Origin: Candidatus Litorirhabdus singularis
GTDB lineage: Bacteria; Pseudomonadota; Gammaproteobacteria; Pseudomonadales; Halieaceae
Assembly (NCBI RefSeq): GCF_026262625.1
Contig: NZ_SHNN01000001.1
Coordinates: forward strand, 744,001 to 808,000
Direction of reading: 5' to 3'
Length of the DNA stretch: 64,000 bases
The position numbers and the translations under genes were made by a program. The notes below the pieces were generated by a model that was not told where the DNA came from, made no database searches, and saw nothing but the letters and a program-made list of their open reading frames with translations. This document shows, in pieces, positions 1 through 6,558 of this stretch (within the stretch, counting starts at the first letter, position 1; every line of letters starts with the position of its first letter).

Positions 1-91
1 GCTTAAGTTCATAAGCAAGAAACACAATGCCCGCAAGCACCCCAATATTTGCGACCAGAATGAGCCACTTATTGACAGTATCAAGCTTCAT
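1..91 (-). CDS. Partial cassette gene, small membrane protein (N-terminus only)
   Basis: The first 30 codons are present; the rest runs off the left edge. The ATG at 89-91 follows a GAGGG ribosome-binding site about 8 bases upstream. The peptide begins MKLDTVNKWL and continues into one hydrophobic helix (about residues 8-25), ending in YELK. This layout, a short polar start, one membrane helix and then a polar segment, resembles the start of the gene at 2220-2714. It lies just left of an attC-like site (109-183) and points the same way as the other cassette genes, so it is probably the sixth cassette. Function is unknown. Confidence 0.6.
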   Translation of the reverse strand, partial: MKLDTVNKWLILVANIGVLAGIVFLAYELK

Positions 92-108
92 GCAATTTTC
101 CCTCTTAA

Positions 109-183
109 ACCTAACGTCTCAAGCAGAGGCGCGCGTTAGCGCGTCCAGCGACGAAGTGGCTTTGCTGCATCGACCTGTTAAGC
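109..183 (-). repeat. attC-like cassette recombination site 1
   Basis: On the minus strand the element starts with GCTTAAC (fits the RYYYAAC core) and ends with GTTAGGT (fits GTTRRRY), 75 bp apart, with partly complementary inner parts. It sits at the 3' end of the VOC gene, whose stop codon lies inside it, as expected of an integron cassette. Confidence 0.7.
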
Positions 184-543
184 ATTGGTCGTATAGAAAC
201 ATATTTTATTTTTGTCTAAATCTCTTGCGTAAGCCGAATGCATATTAGAGCGTATTCCAGGCTCTCCTTCAGATATACCTCCCAAATCAAGAGTTTTTTT
301 ATGTAATCGATTAACCTCTTCAATAGAATCGACATGAAAGCCAAGCATAGTGCCATTTCCGTTTGATGCTGGGTTTTCGTCGAACGGCTCTGCTACGGAA
401 AACATAAAGTCTTCGTTACCCCATAGCGCCATTCGTCCTTCCTCGTTAATTTTATTTAACCCAGACCCATCAAATAATTCATCATAAAACGCCACTGCCT
501 TCTCTTTATTATTTGTTCCAAATACGAAATAGTTCATTTTCAT
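178..543 (-). CDS. VOC-family (glyoxalase/bleomycin-resistance fold) protein
   Basis: A 121-residue protein of single-VOC-module size. It begins with MKMNYFVFGTNNKEKAVAFY, the usual first beta strand and helix of a VOC module ('pair of values, then FYDELF'), and has the late segment DLDKNKICFY typical of the last strand. VOC proteins are dioxygenases, glyoxalases or drug-binding proteins; the substrate cannot be read from sequence. The second-strand metal residues are not obvious, so it may be a non-catalytic VOC protein. The stop codon overlaps attC site 1, and the gene lies between attC sites 1 and 2, so it is a mobile cassette gene. A second ATG two codons in is an alternative start. Confidence 0.75.
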   Translation of the reverse strand: MKMNYFVFGTNNKEKAVAFYDELFDGSGLNKINEEGRMALWGNEDFMFSVAEPFDENPASNGNGTMLGFHVDSIEEVNRLHKKTLDLGGISEGEPGIRSNMHSAYARDLDKNKICFYTTNA

Positions 544-568
544 GGTAAATACTCTAGATAACTAGGAG

Positions 569-650
569 GCTTAACGCCGCGGTAAACGGCGGCGCTTTAA
601 CGACGTCCGTTAGAGGCCGGACCGGAAGAAATTTCAACGCCTTGTTATGC
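569..650 (-). repeat. attC-like cassette recombination site 2
   Basis: On the minus strand it runs from GCATAACAAGGCGTTG to CGCGGCGTTAAGC, 82 bp, with the core pair GCATAAC / GTTAAGC. The acetyltransferase stop codon lies in its first bases. Parts of the sequence (TAACAAGGCG and TTTACCGCGG) recur in site 3, so the two are related. Confidence 0.75.
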
Positions 651-1154
651 GTCGCCATAGAATGCCTCATGGAAAGAGAATTGACCCTGAGCAACACCAG
701 ATGATAACTGTTTTAGCATAAAAAACTCAGCTGGCTCATTCGAAGGCGCATTTTCTGGCGCCAACTGAAACCCGAATTTCTTATAGTACGCAGGATTACC
801 CGTGAGAATGCAGCCGAGCGCGTTCATACTTTTTAGTTGGGCCAGGCCATTTTCGATCAAAGCACGCCCTACGCCTTTGCATTGCCGCTCTGGAATAACA
901 GATACAGGACCCAACGCAAACCACGGGCATGAGCCATCGCTTGTCGTTGCTGGAGAGAATGCAATGTGGCCAACGACCTCTTCTTCAATGACCGCAATCA
1001 AAGACAGCGTTAGCGCATTCGCGGATCTTAGGCGATCAATGACGTCCTGCTCATCTCCGCCAGCGTAAGGCATGCCACGGAACGCACTGACAGTAATTGA
1101 ACGAATAGAGTCGCAGTCAGCCGCACATTCTTTACGTATAAGCAGTTCAATCAT
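645..1154 (-). CDS. GNAT-family N-acetyltransferase (YhbS-like)
   Basis: A 169-residue GNAT protein that would transfer an acetyl group from acetyl-CoA to an unknown amine. Motif A, the acetyl-CoA pyrophosphate loop, is visible as RQCKGVGRALI at about residues 89-99, preceded by the strand LGPVSVIPE. The later GNPAYYKKFGF is the usual C-terminal GNAT 'YYxxxGF' motif. This pattern is most like the YhbS group. The ATG is at 1152-1154 with no strong ribosome-binding site. It is a cassette gene, ending inside attC site 2; acetyltransferases are common in integron cassettes. Substrate and any resistance role are unknown. Confidence 0.85.
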   Translation of the reverse strand: MIELLIRKECAADCDSIRSITVSAFRGMPYAGGDEQDVIDRLRSANALTLSLIAVIEEEVVGHIAFSPATTSDGSCPWFALGPVSVIPERQCKGVGRALIENGLAQLKSMNALGCILTGNPAYYKKFGFQLAPENAPSNEPAEFFMLKQLSSGVAQGQFSFHEAFYGDA

Positions 1155-1160
1155 CGCTAC

Positions 1161-1250
1161 TCATGACTCCGCGGTAAAAGGCCAGCCGTGCAGTGGCGAG
1201 TCCAACGGAACGTTGAAGGCGTGGCGCGATTTTTCATCGCCTTGTTACTC
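1161..1250 (-). repeat. attC-like cassette recombination site 3 (one core degenerate)
   Basis: On the minus strand it starts GAGTAACAAGGCGATGAAA and ends TTTACCGCGGAGTCATGA. The left core keeps TAAC and the inner part matches site 2. The expected right core GTTAAGC reads GTCATGA, so the site is probably damaged or divergent. It lies between the GFA and GNAT cassette genes. Confidence 0.55.
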
Positions 1251-1643
1251 ATTTTTGTGCCTCTCAAATTGAGGATAGCTATCGATAATTTCGTACCATG
1301 ACGCTTTTGATGCCGAGAATATGTGATATTTGTTCTCACAGATAAAAGGAGTTTCCACGGAGCCTATTCGTAGACGCTTGATATGGGGTAGATCCTTTCG
1401 TGCACTGTACAGAGGACTGCCGCAATTCGAACAAAATGCCCTTACCTTGTTCTCGTTGGACTCCAACTCCCTGATAAATTCCTTACCCGATATTTCCAAT
1501 TTATCTGCGTCAATAGGACTATTCGTGGCAAAGGCGCCTCCTTGAGCTTGCCGGCACTGCGAACAATGGCAGATTGCAATCTCACAGATATCACCATGAT
1601 AGGTGTAACGGACTTTGCCACACAAACAGCCACCCTGAATCAT
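1245..1643 (-). CDS. GFA/CENP-V-domain zinc protein
   Basis: A 132-residue protein with the cysteine pattern of the GFA (glutathione-dependent formaldehyde-activating) fold: GGCLCGKVRY near the N-terminus, AICHCSQCRQAQGG at about residues 23-36, and FCSNCGSPLY at about 70-79. These cysteines form the two zinc sites of the family. GFA proteins are small cytoplasmic proteins linked to S-hydroxymethylglutathione formation, but many members have no proven activity, so catalysis here is not established. The length is normal. It is a cassette gene between attC sites 3 and 4, with its stop codon inside site 3. Confidence 0.88.
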   Translation of the reverse strand: MIQGGCLCGKVRYTYHGDICEIAICHCSQCRQAQGGAFATNSPIDADKLEISGKEFIRELESNENKVRAFCSNCGSPLYSARKDLPHIKRLRIGSVETPFICENKYHIFSASKASWYEIIDSYPQFERHKNE

Positions 1644-1661
1644 TCGAACTCCCGATGTGAT

Positions 1662-1760
1662 GCATAACGCCGGAGTTCAACAGCAGATTTGCAGCGCGCA
1701 GTTTTTGGGCAGGCAAAAAGTGTGACCTGTGAATATGTCCGCTGCAACGATTTGTTAGGT
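1662..1760 (-). repeat. attC-like cassette recombination site 4
   Basis: On the minus strand it runs from ACCTAACAAATCGTTGCAGC to a terminal GTTATGC, 99 bp. The inner arms GTTGCAGC and GCTGCAAATC can pair. The stop codon of the next cassette gene (1755-2135) lies in the ACCTAAC core. Confidence 0.72.
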
Positions 1761-2135
1761 GTTGTTACTTGCATCGTCTTTGTGACCCTTAAATACAAAC
1801 ACGATCGTAGCGATGGTACCTAATATCCATACTGCGGTTCTGAGCACGACTATGGCTAGAACTACTTTACTTTCTGAAGATACACCTAAATTTAGGTCAA
1901 ACTGTTGTGAAAACTGCACGGCACCCAAGAGCATCAAATATAAAAGCACGGACACAGCTGTATAGAGAGTTGCGATCATATACTGAAGTGATCTGGCCAG
2001 GCGGTGCCCTGCAAGGTACGAGGCAATAATAACGGCAAATGTAATCGTTATCCAAAGTTCGAACTGCGCGTTGACGCCACCAGTCACTACATCATAAAGC
2101 TGGATTAGTTCCTCATTGGTCAGTTCTTCATGCAT
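1755..2135 (-). CDS. Cassette-encoded small multi-pass membrane protein
   Basis: A 126-residue protein with no family I recognise. After a polar N-terminus (MHEELTNEELIQLYDVVTGG) there are three probable membrane helices at about residues 28-45, 53-75 and 90-113, then a charged tail with FKGHKDDASNN. The start is well supported: a perfect AGGAGG lies 8 bases upstream of the ATG at 2133-2135, only a few bases inside the cassette boundary. Its stop lies in attC site 4. Small membrane proteins of unknown function are frequent in integron cassettes. Confidence 0.75.
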   Translation of the reverse strand: MHEELTNEELIQLYDVVTGGVNAQFELWITITFAVIIASYLAGHRLARSLQYMIATLYTAVSVLLYLMLLGAVQFSQQFDLNLGVSSESKVVLAIVVLRTAVWILGTIATIVFVFKGHKDDASNNT

Positions 2136-2152
2136 ATGGATAGCCTCCTAGC

Positions 2153-2200
2153 GCAAAACGAACTGGAGGCGTAGCCCTCCGGTTCCGTGCCTTGTTATCG
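2153..2200 (-). repeat. Short attC-like cassette recombination site 5
   Basis: On the minus strand it runs CGATAACAAGGCACGGAACC to GTTTTGC, only 48 bp. The centre is a strong hairpin: CGGAACCGGAGG pairs with CCTCCAGTTCG around a short loop. The cores (CGATAAC, GTTTTGC) deviate from consensus, but position and orientation fit the other four sites. Confidence 0.55.
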
Positions 2201-2219
2201 GGTATTCCACCATGCCCGC

Positions 2220-2714
2220 CTAGCTATCCACACCAAGAAAGCCAGGAGCTTCTGTATTAGCGACGCTATCAATCGACGCTATAAACGCTTTTGTGAACAT
2301 CGAGTTTCCCTTATCCGTCTCCCAGGCTTCTGCCATGACCGGGTTGTTTAGGATAGCCTTGGCATATCCTCTTCGAAGCTCCCACACCTCCGCATCAAGA
2401 ATACCGGATGAATAAAGTGCAAATTGTGCCTCCATCCTCTGAAACCAGCCCCTGCAAAAACGATGTGCCAGATACTTCTCATAGGCAGACAACTCACCTG
2501 GGTCAGAAAGCACCTTGTATATAAGCTCGCTGACGGTGCCTCCGTTTCCCAGTATTTCATTTACCTCCACAAATGAAACCTGAGCATCCCACACTGCCCT
2601 AGACCTCATGACTCGGACATTGTCTCGAGTTTGAATTGCGAGATAGGCGAGCGTTATTAGTACGGCCAGCGCACCAATCACCTCGGCGAAAGCAATAATC
2701 GCGTCCCAGTTCAT
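2220..2714 (-). CDS. Cassette-encoded membrane-anchored protein of unknown function
   Basis: A 164-residue protein, counted from the ATG at 2712-2714, which has an AGAGGGA ribosome-binding site 6 bases upstream; the reading frame is open further upstream but without start signals. It begins MNWDAIIAFAEVIGALAVLI, giving one membrane helix (about residues 6-26), followed by IQTRDNVRVMRSRAVWDAQ and a soluble helical domain rich in aromatic residues. This start (NW-A--A-GE--GA-AV, then a Q-TR-N step) is familiar from uncharacterised proteins of marine bacteria; I know no function. It is the cassette nearest parE and so would be the newest cassette if the lost attI lay to the right. Confidence 0.75.
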   Translation of the reverse strand: MNWDAIIAFAEVIGALAVLITLAYLAIQTRDNVRVMRSRAVWDAQVSFVEVNEILGNGGTVSELIYKVLSDPGELSAYEKYLAHRFCRGWFQRMEAQFALYSSGILDAEVWELRRGYAKAILNNPVMAEAWETDKGNSMFTKAFIASIDSVANTEAPGFLGVDS

Positions 2715-2955
2715 ACCGGTCCCTCTCGCAGCTTCGCTGTGACTTCCCAGAACCCGTAACAGCGCATTAGACGTTGGGGTGGCGTGATAAGAAACGTCAG
2801 AGTGACGCATAACTTGTCACCCTCTGATGTAACCTTTGGTTGACCAATGCCACGCATACCGCCTTCCCCCCCCTCTTCGCTGACCACAACCATACTCGCC
2901 AAAATTTATCGGCTCTACTGTCTACGGGGCTGGCGCCTCCATAATCGGCGTTGGG
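2715..2955. other. Gap between cassette array and parE; no gene seen
   Basis: This 241-bp gap should hold the attI end of the array. There is no integrase gene. It contains a GTTATGC core-like heptamer on the minus strand (2807-2813) inside an imperfect inverted repeat (2795-2829), a short palindrome TTGGTTGACCAA (2836-2847), a run of eight C (2866-2873), and a GTTGGGC heptamer (2950-2956) touching the parE stop. No convincing promoter was found. Confidence 0.5.
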
Positions 2956-4842
2956 CTAAGGCACTTCAGCCAGCGCGCCTTTCTGCTCCAGCCAGCTCTT
3001 ACGGTCACCGGCGCGCTTTTTGGCCAACAGCATATCCAGCATCCCATTGGTGTCATCACCAGATTCCAGTGATAGTCGCACCAGACGTCGGGTGTCCGGG
3101 TCCATGGTGGTTTCACGTAGCTGCGGTGGGTTCATTTCGCCCAGGCCTTTAAAGCGCTGGACGTTGACCTTGCCGCGCTTTTTCTCGGCCTCAATGCGGT
3201 CCAGTACTCCCTGTTTCTCGCCTTCGTCTAGCGCGTAGTAAACTTCTTGCCCAACATCAATACGATACAGCGGCGGCATGGCAACAAACACATGACCAGC
3301 GGTCACTAGCGGTCTAAAGTGGCGCACGAACAAAGCACAGATCAAAGTCGCAATATGCAGTCCATCGGAATCCGCATCGGCGAGAATGCACACTTTGCCG
3401 TAGCGCAGGCCACTAAGGTCATCGCTGGCTGGATCAACTCCTAGCGCCACAGAAATATTGTGTACTTCCTGCGAGGCGAGAATTTCCTGTGAGTCTACTT
3501 CCCAAGTATTGAGAATCTTGCCACGCAGCGGCAGTATCGCCTGAAATTCCCGGTCGCGCGCCTGTTTGGCCGAGCCGCCGGCGGAGTCCCCTTCCACCAG
3601 AAAAAGCTCGCCACGGCTGGTGTCTTGACCCGAGCAGTCGGCCAGCTTTCCTGGCAGCGCGGGCCCGGATGTAATCCGCTTGCGCTCTACTTTTTTGGCT
3701 GAGCGCAATCTTGTCTGGGCGCGGTTGATGCAAAGTTCGGCAATCGATTCGGCTTCTTCTGTGTGCTGATTCAGCCACAGGCTGAAAGCGTCCTTGGAGA
3801 CGCCCGAAACAAAGGCAGCCGCTTCACGGGACGACAGGCGTTCTTTAGTCTGGCCTGAAAACTGGGGGTCCTCAAGTTTGGATGACAACACGTAGGCGCA
3901 GCGATCCCAGATATCGTCCGGCGTCAGCTTGACTCCACGTGGCAGCAAATTGCGGATTTCACAAAAGTCGCGCATGGCATCTAACAGGCCCGTTCGCAAA
4001 CCGTTAACGTGGGTTCCACCCTGAGCAGTAGGTATAAGGTTCACGTAGCTTTCTGCGATAACCTCGCCACCCTCAGGCATCCATTGGATGGCCCATTCCA
4101 CAGCCTCGGTGCTGCCACTGAAGCTGCCGACAAAGGGATGCTCTGGCACCACTGGAAAATCGATGGTGGCGTCCATCAAGTAGTCGGTCAGGCCGTCTTC
4201 GTAGTACCACTCCTCAGTCTCATTCTTGGCTTCGTCCTTGAACTTGACCCGCAACTTGGGACACAAAACGGCCTTAGCACGTAGCACATGCTTGAGCCGT
4301 GGTACTGAAAAATTGATGGAGTCGAAATACTTGGGATTTGGGGTAAATTTGACGGCTGTGCCGGTATTGCGCTGACCGCAGCTATCGATGACCGCTAGCG
4401 GAGTGGCGGTTTCGCCGTCGTTAAATTCCATGCGGTAAACGCTGCCGCCGCGGCGAATGGTGACTTCAAGGCTGCTGGACAGTGCATTGACGACTGACAC
4501 GCCGACACCGTGGAGGCCGCCGCTAAATTGATAGTTCTTGTTGGAAAATTTGCCACCCGCGTGCAGAGTGGTGAGGATAACTTCTACGCCGGGTTTTTTC
4601 TGCTCCGGGTGCAGATCAACCGGCATCCCGCGACCATTATCGACGGCGGTCAGTGAGCCATCCTTGTGTAATACGACGCTGATTTCGTCAGCATGCCCTG
4701 CCAGCGCCTCGTCGACGCTGTTGTCGATGATTTCCTGCGCCAGATGGTTGGGTCGGGTGGTGTCGGTGTACATACCCGGTCGCTTGCGCACTGGTTCAAG
4801 GCCGGTGAGGACCTCGATATCTTCGGCGTTGTATTGGCTCAT
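2956..4842 (-). CDS. parE: DNA topoisomerase IV subunit B
   Basis: ParE is the ATPase subunit of topoisomerase IV and works with ParC to unlink daughter chromosomes. The 628-residue product matches the usual length. It shows the GHKL ATPase motifs (EIIDNSVDEALAGHADEI, VDNGRGMPVD, GGLHGVGVSVVNALS) in the first 120 residues, the transducer domain, and the TOPRIM segment with LVEGDSAGGSAKQARD and ILADADSDGLHIATL; the SDGLHI variant distinguishes ParE from GyrB. The start is placed at MSQYNAEDIEVLTGL (ATG 4840-4842); the 27 codons upstream in frame run into repeats and are unlikely to be coding. The gene follows cpdA on the same strand across a 182-bp gap filled with 40-bp repeats. Confidence 0.97.
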   Translation of the reverse strand: MSQYNAEDIEVLTGLEPVRKRPGMYTDTTRPNHLAQEIIDNSVDEALAGHADEISVVLHKDGSLTAVDNGRGMPVDLHPEQKKPGVEVILTTLHAGGKFSNKNYQFSGGLHGVGVSVVNALSSSLEVTIRRGGSVYRMEFNDGETATPLAVIDSCGQRNTGTAVKFTPNPKYFDSINFSVPRLKHVLRAKAVLCPKLRVKFKDEAKNETEEWYYEDGLTDYLMDATIDFPVVPEHPFVGSFSGSTEAVEWAIQWMPEGGEVIAESYVNLIPTAQGGTHVNGLRTGLLDAMRDFCEIRNLLPRGVKLTPDDIWDRCAYVLSSKLEDPQFSGQTKERLSSREAAAFVSGVSKDAFSLWLNQHTEEAESIAELCINRAQTRLRSAKKVERKRITSGPALPGKLADCSGQDTSRGELFLVEGDSAGGSAKQARDREFQAILPLRGKILNTWEVDSQEILASQEVHNISVALGVDPASDDLSGLRYGKVCILADADSDGLHIATLICALFVRHFRPLVTAGHVFVAMPPLYRIDVGQEVYYALDEGEKQGVLDRIEAEKKRGKVNVQRFKGLGEMNPPQLRETTMDPDTRRLVRLSLESGDDTNGMLDMLLAKKRAGDRKSWLEQKGALAEVP

Positions 4843-4900
4843 GCGTGTCGTTTTTCTCTTTGGGTGTGTTGGCCGGTGTGGCTTGGCGTGACCGGTATTC

Positions 4901-5020
4901 TGGCCGAATGAATTCGACCCCACAAGGGTTGTGGGGTATTTGGTCGAATGAATTGGGGGCCACAGGGGTTGTGGGTGACTTGGTCGAATGAATTCGACCC
5001 CACAAGTGGTGCGGGGGCCT
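4901..5020. repeat. Three tandem 40-bp repeats with nested inverted repeats
   Basis: Units at 4901-4940, 4941-4980 and 4981-5020 are in exact 40-bp register, each starting TGG(C/T)CGAATGAATT. Unit 3 contains GGTCGAAT-GA-ATTCGACC, a perfect 8-bp inverted repeat; unit 1 has the same with one change, and unit 2 has lost the right arm. Unit 1 also holds a 9-bp stem (ACCCCACAA, loop GGG, TTGTGGGGT at 4917-4937); units 2 and 3 keep decayed forms. There is no T tract, so it is not a standard terminator. The block lies in the cpdA-parE gap, upstream of the parE start. Confidence 0.9.
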
Positions 5021-5024
5021 GGGC

Positions 5025-5855
5025 TTATGCGTAGCCGGTGGAGTTCAGGTCAATGCCAAAGTCGACCCCGGTGACTCGGGAGACGCCGGTATCTATGGTG
5101 CCGTCGGGGTGCAGGTCTAGCCAGCGGTAACCGGGTGATTGACCGTCAACCCGGAATTCTTCGCTGAACTGGGCGAACTGGATGCACGATGATGGGGTCG
5201 ACATCAGACGTACGCCATTACGTTCGGTATCAATATGCTGGTGCACATGCCCCCAAAGGACACCGCGGACAGCGGCGCAGCTATCTATGATGGCAAAGAA
5301 GTCGGCGGAATCAGCTACCAACTGCTCGTCGATCCAGGCCGAGCCGACTTTAACGGGCTGATGATGTAAGCAAACCAGTACCTGCAGGTTGTTGGCCTGA
5401 GCATCGGCCAGGCAACTTTGCAGCCAATCCAGCTCTGCCTGACCCAAATGGCCACCGACTTTGCCGGGCATTTGCGAGTCGAGCAGCACTATCTGCCAGT
5501 TGCCGGCATAGACAACCCGCACCAGGGCACCCTTATGCCCCAGCTCCTCTATCATGGCGCCGCGCTCATCATGGTTGCCCACCAGCCAGACACTGTCATC
5601 GGCCAGTTGCGCAAAGTAGTCACGCGCGCGCTGGTAGGCCCGGCGACTGCCATGGTCCGAAATATCCCCAGTGCCAAGGACCAGGTCGATCTGCTCGCGC
5701 TCGCTCTTTACCAAAGCCAACACATGCTGCAGTGTAAAATCGGTATCCAGGCCCAGCAGAGTACCGCCCTCACTCTCATTGAGGTGGGTATCAGTGACCT
5801 GCACCACACGCAGTACCGGTGACGCCACTTCCAGATCCAGCCGCTCCAGACTCAT
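5025..5855 (-). CDS. cpdA: 3',5'-cyclic-AMP phosphodiesterase
   Basis: A 276-residue calcineurin-like metallophosphoesterase that would hydrolyse cAMP to AMP. All metal-binding motifs are visible in order: QVTDTHLN (about 19-26), GTGDISDHG (about 61-69), VGNHDERG (about 95-102), CLHHQPV (about 162-168) and WGHVHQH (about 201-207). Length and motif spacing fit CpdA. Synteny agrees: cpdA lies between yqiB and parE near tolC, as in E. coli, but the esterase gene yqiA that normally separates cpdA from parE is missing. Its start overlaps the yqiB stop by 4 bp, so the two are translationally coupled. Confidence 0.93.
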   Translation of the reverse strand: MSLERLDLEVASPVLRVVQVTDTHLNESEGGTLLGLDTDFTLQHVLALVKSEREQIDLVLGTGDISDHGSRRAYQRARDYFAQLADDSVWLVGNHDERGAMIEELGHKGALVRVVYAGNWQIVLLDSQMPGKVGGHLGQAELDWLQSCLADAQANNLQVLVCLHHQPVKVGSAWIDEQLVADSADFFAIIDSCAAVRGVLWGHVHQHIDTERNGVRLMSTPSSCIQFAQFSEEFRVDGQSPGYRWLDLHPDGTIDTGVSRVTGVDFGIDLNSTGYA

Positions 5856-6337
5856 GAAACGTCGTCTGCTCCCCCGGCGAGCCCGGTCAGCAGCTCAGCG
5901 CTGTGACCTTGTGCCAGACAATGCGCGAACCACTCGGCCAGAAACTGGTTGAGCTGCGCTTTTTCATCCCGCGCCAACATGCCGGGATTAGGGTATTCGT
6001 AACGTGGGGCTATCTGCCGTTGTGATTGAAAAGCCGACACCTCGACCATTTTGGCATCATGGTAAGCGCGTAGCTCAAATCGCGCCGAAAGCAGCCAGGG
6101 TTCAGCAGCAGCGGGCTGATCAATTTTGAATAGGGTGGTATAACGACAGCGCTCTATAACGTCCAGCCGCACCCTTTGCCCACCGTTGAGCAAAAAATCA
6201 CGGGTATTGGTCGTCTCGTAGTCCGGAAACAGCTGCAGCAGGCGCCGGTAGTTACTCTCACAGGTAGCGTGCAACCCGGACAAATCCACCGAATAGCGTT
6301 CTCGCTTCTGTTTCAAGCTCTTGAATATCTGGCTCAC
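5852..6337 (-). CDS. yqiB: DUF1249-family protein YqiB
   Basis: A 161-residue cytoplasmic protein of the YqiB family (DUF1249), whose function is unknown. The family hallmarks are YSVDLSGLHATCESNYRRLL near the N-terminus, AYHDAKMVEVSAFQSQR in the middle, RYEYPNPGM, and DEKAQLNQFLAEWFAHCL near the end. I chose the GTG at 6335-6337 because AGAGG lies about 10 bases upstream and family members begin close to this point. The ATG ten codons further upstream has no well-spaced ribosome-binding site. It overlaps cpdA by 4 bp (ATGA). Confidence 0.87.
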   Translation of the reverse strand: MSQIFKSLKQKRERYSVDLSGLHATCESNYRRLLQLFPDYETTNTRDFLLNGGQRVRLDVIERCRYTTLFKIDQPAAAEPWLLSARFELRAYHDAKMVEVSAFQSQRQIAPRYEYPNPGMLARDEKAQLNQFLAEWFAHCLAQGHSAELLTGLAGGADDVS

Positions 6338-6558
6338 CCGCTTACTGCCTCTTATGCCGCCGCCCATACCCTTGCCAGCTGGCTACAGAGAATCGTACGG
6401 TTTGCTTTAAAATGAGTGCGAAAGTGTAGCATCTTGGAGATTCTAAAATCCGGACATATTCCATGTTTTCAGAAGGTCGGGCTACACGGTATGATAGGCG
6501 CGAAGCTTGAACTACACCTGAACCCCACATAATCAAAATGCCCCAAAGGTCTTCCTTT

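Noticed and set aside
2715-2810. Longer N-terminus for the cassette gene at 2220-2714
   Set aside because: The extra 32 codons cross an imperfect inverted repeat and a core-like heptamer and have no start signal, whereas the ATG at 2714 has AGAGGGA at good spacing and starts the family-like sequence.
2711-2902. 63-residue reading frame between the cassette array and parE
   Set aside because: It overlaps the 5' part of the better supported gene at 2220-2714, has Gly/Glu low complexity from a C run, and no ribosome-binding site or family features.
4843-4923. 27-codon N-terminal extension of parE
   Set aside because: It reads into the 40-bp tandem repeats and the ParE family starts at MSQYNAEDIEVL.
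4901-5020. CRISPR array
   Set aside because: The units are directly tandem with no unique spacers, only three copies, and no cas genes are near.
6424-6487. GTGTAGC / GCTACAC inverted repeat in the yqiB-tolC gap
   Set aside because: Only 7 bp with a 50-bp spacer, easily due to chance; not reported as an operator.
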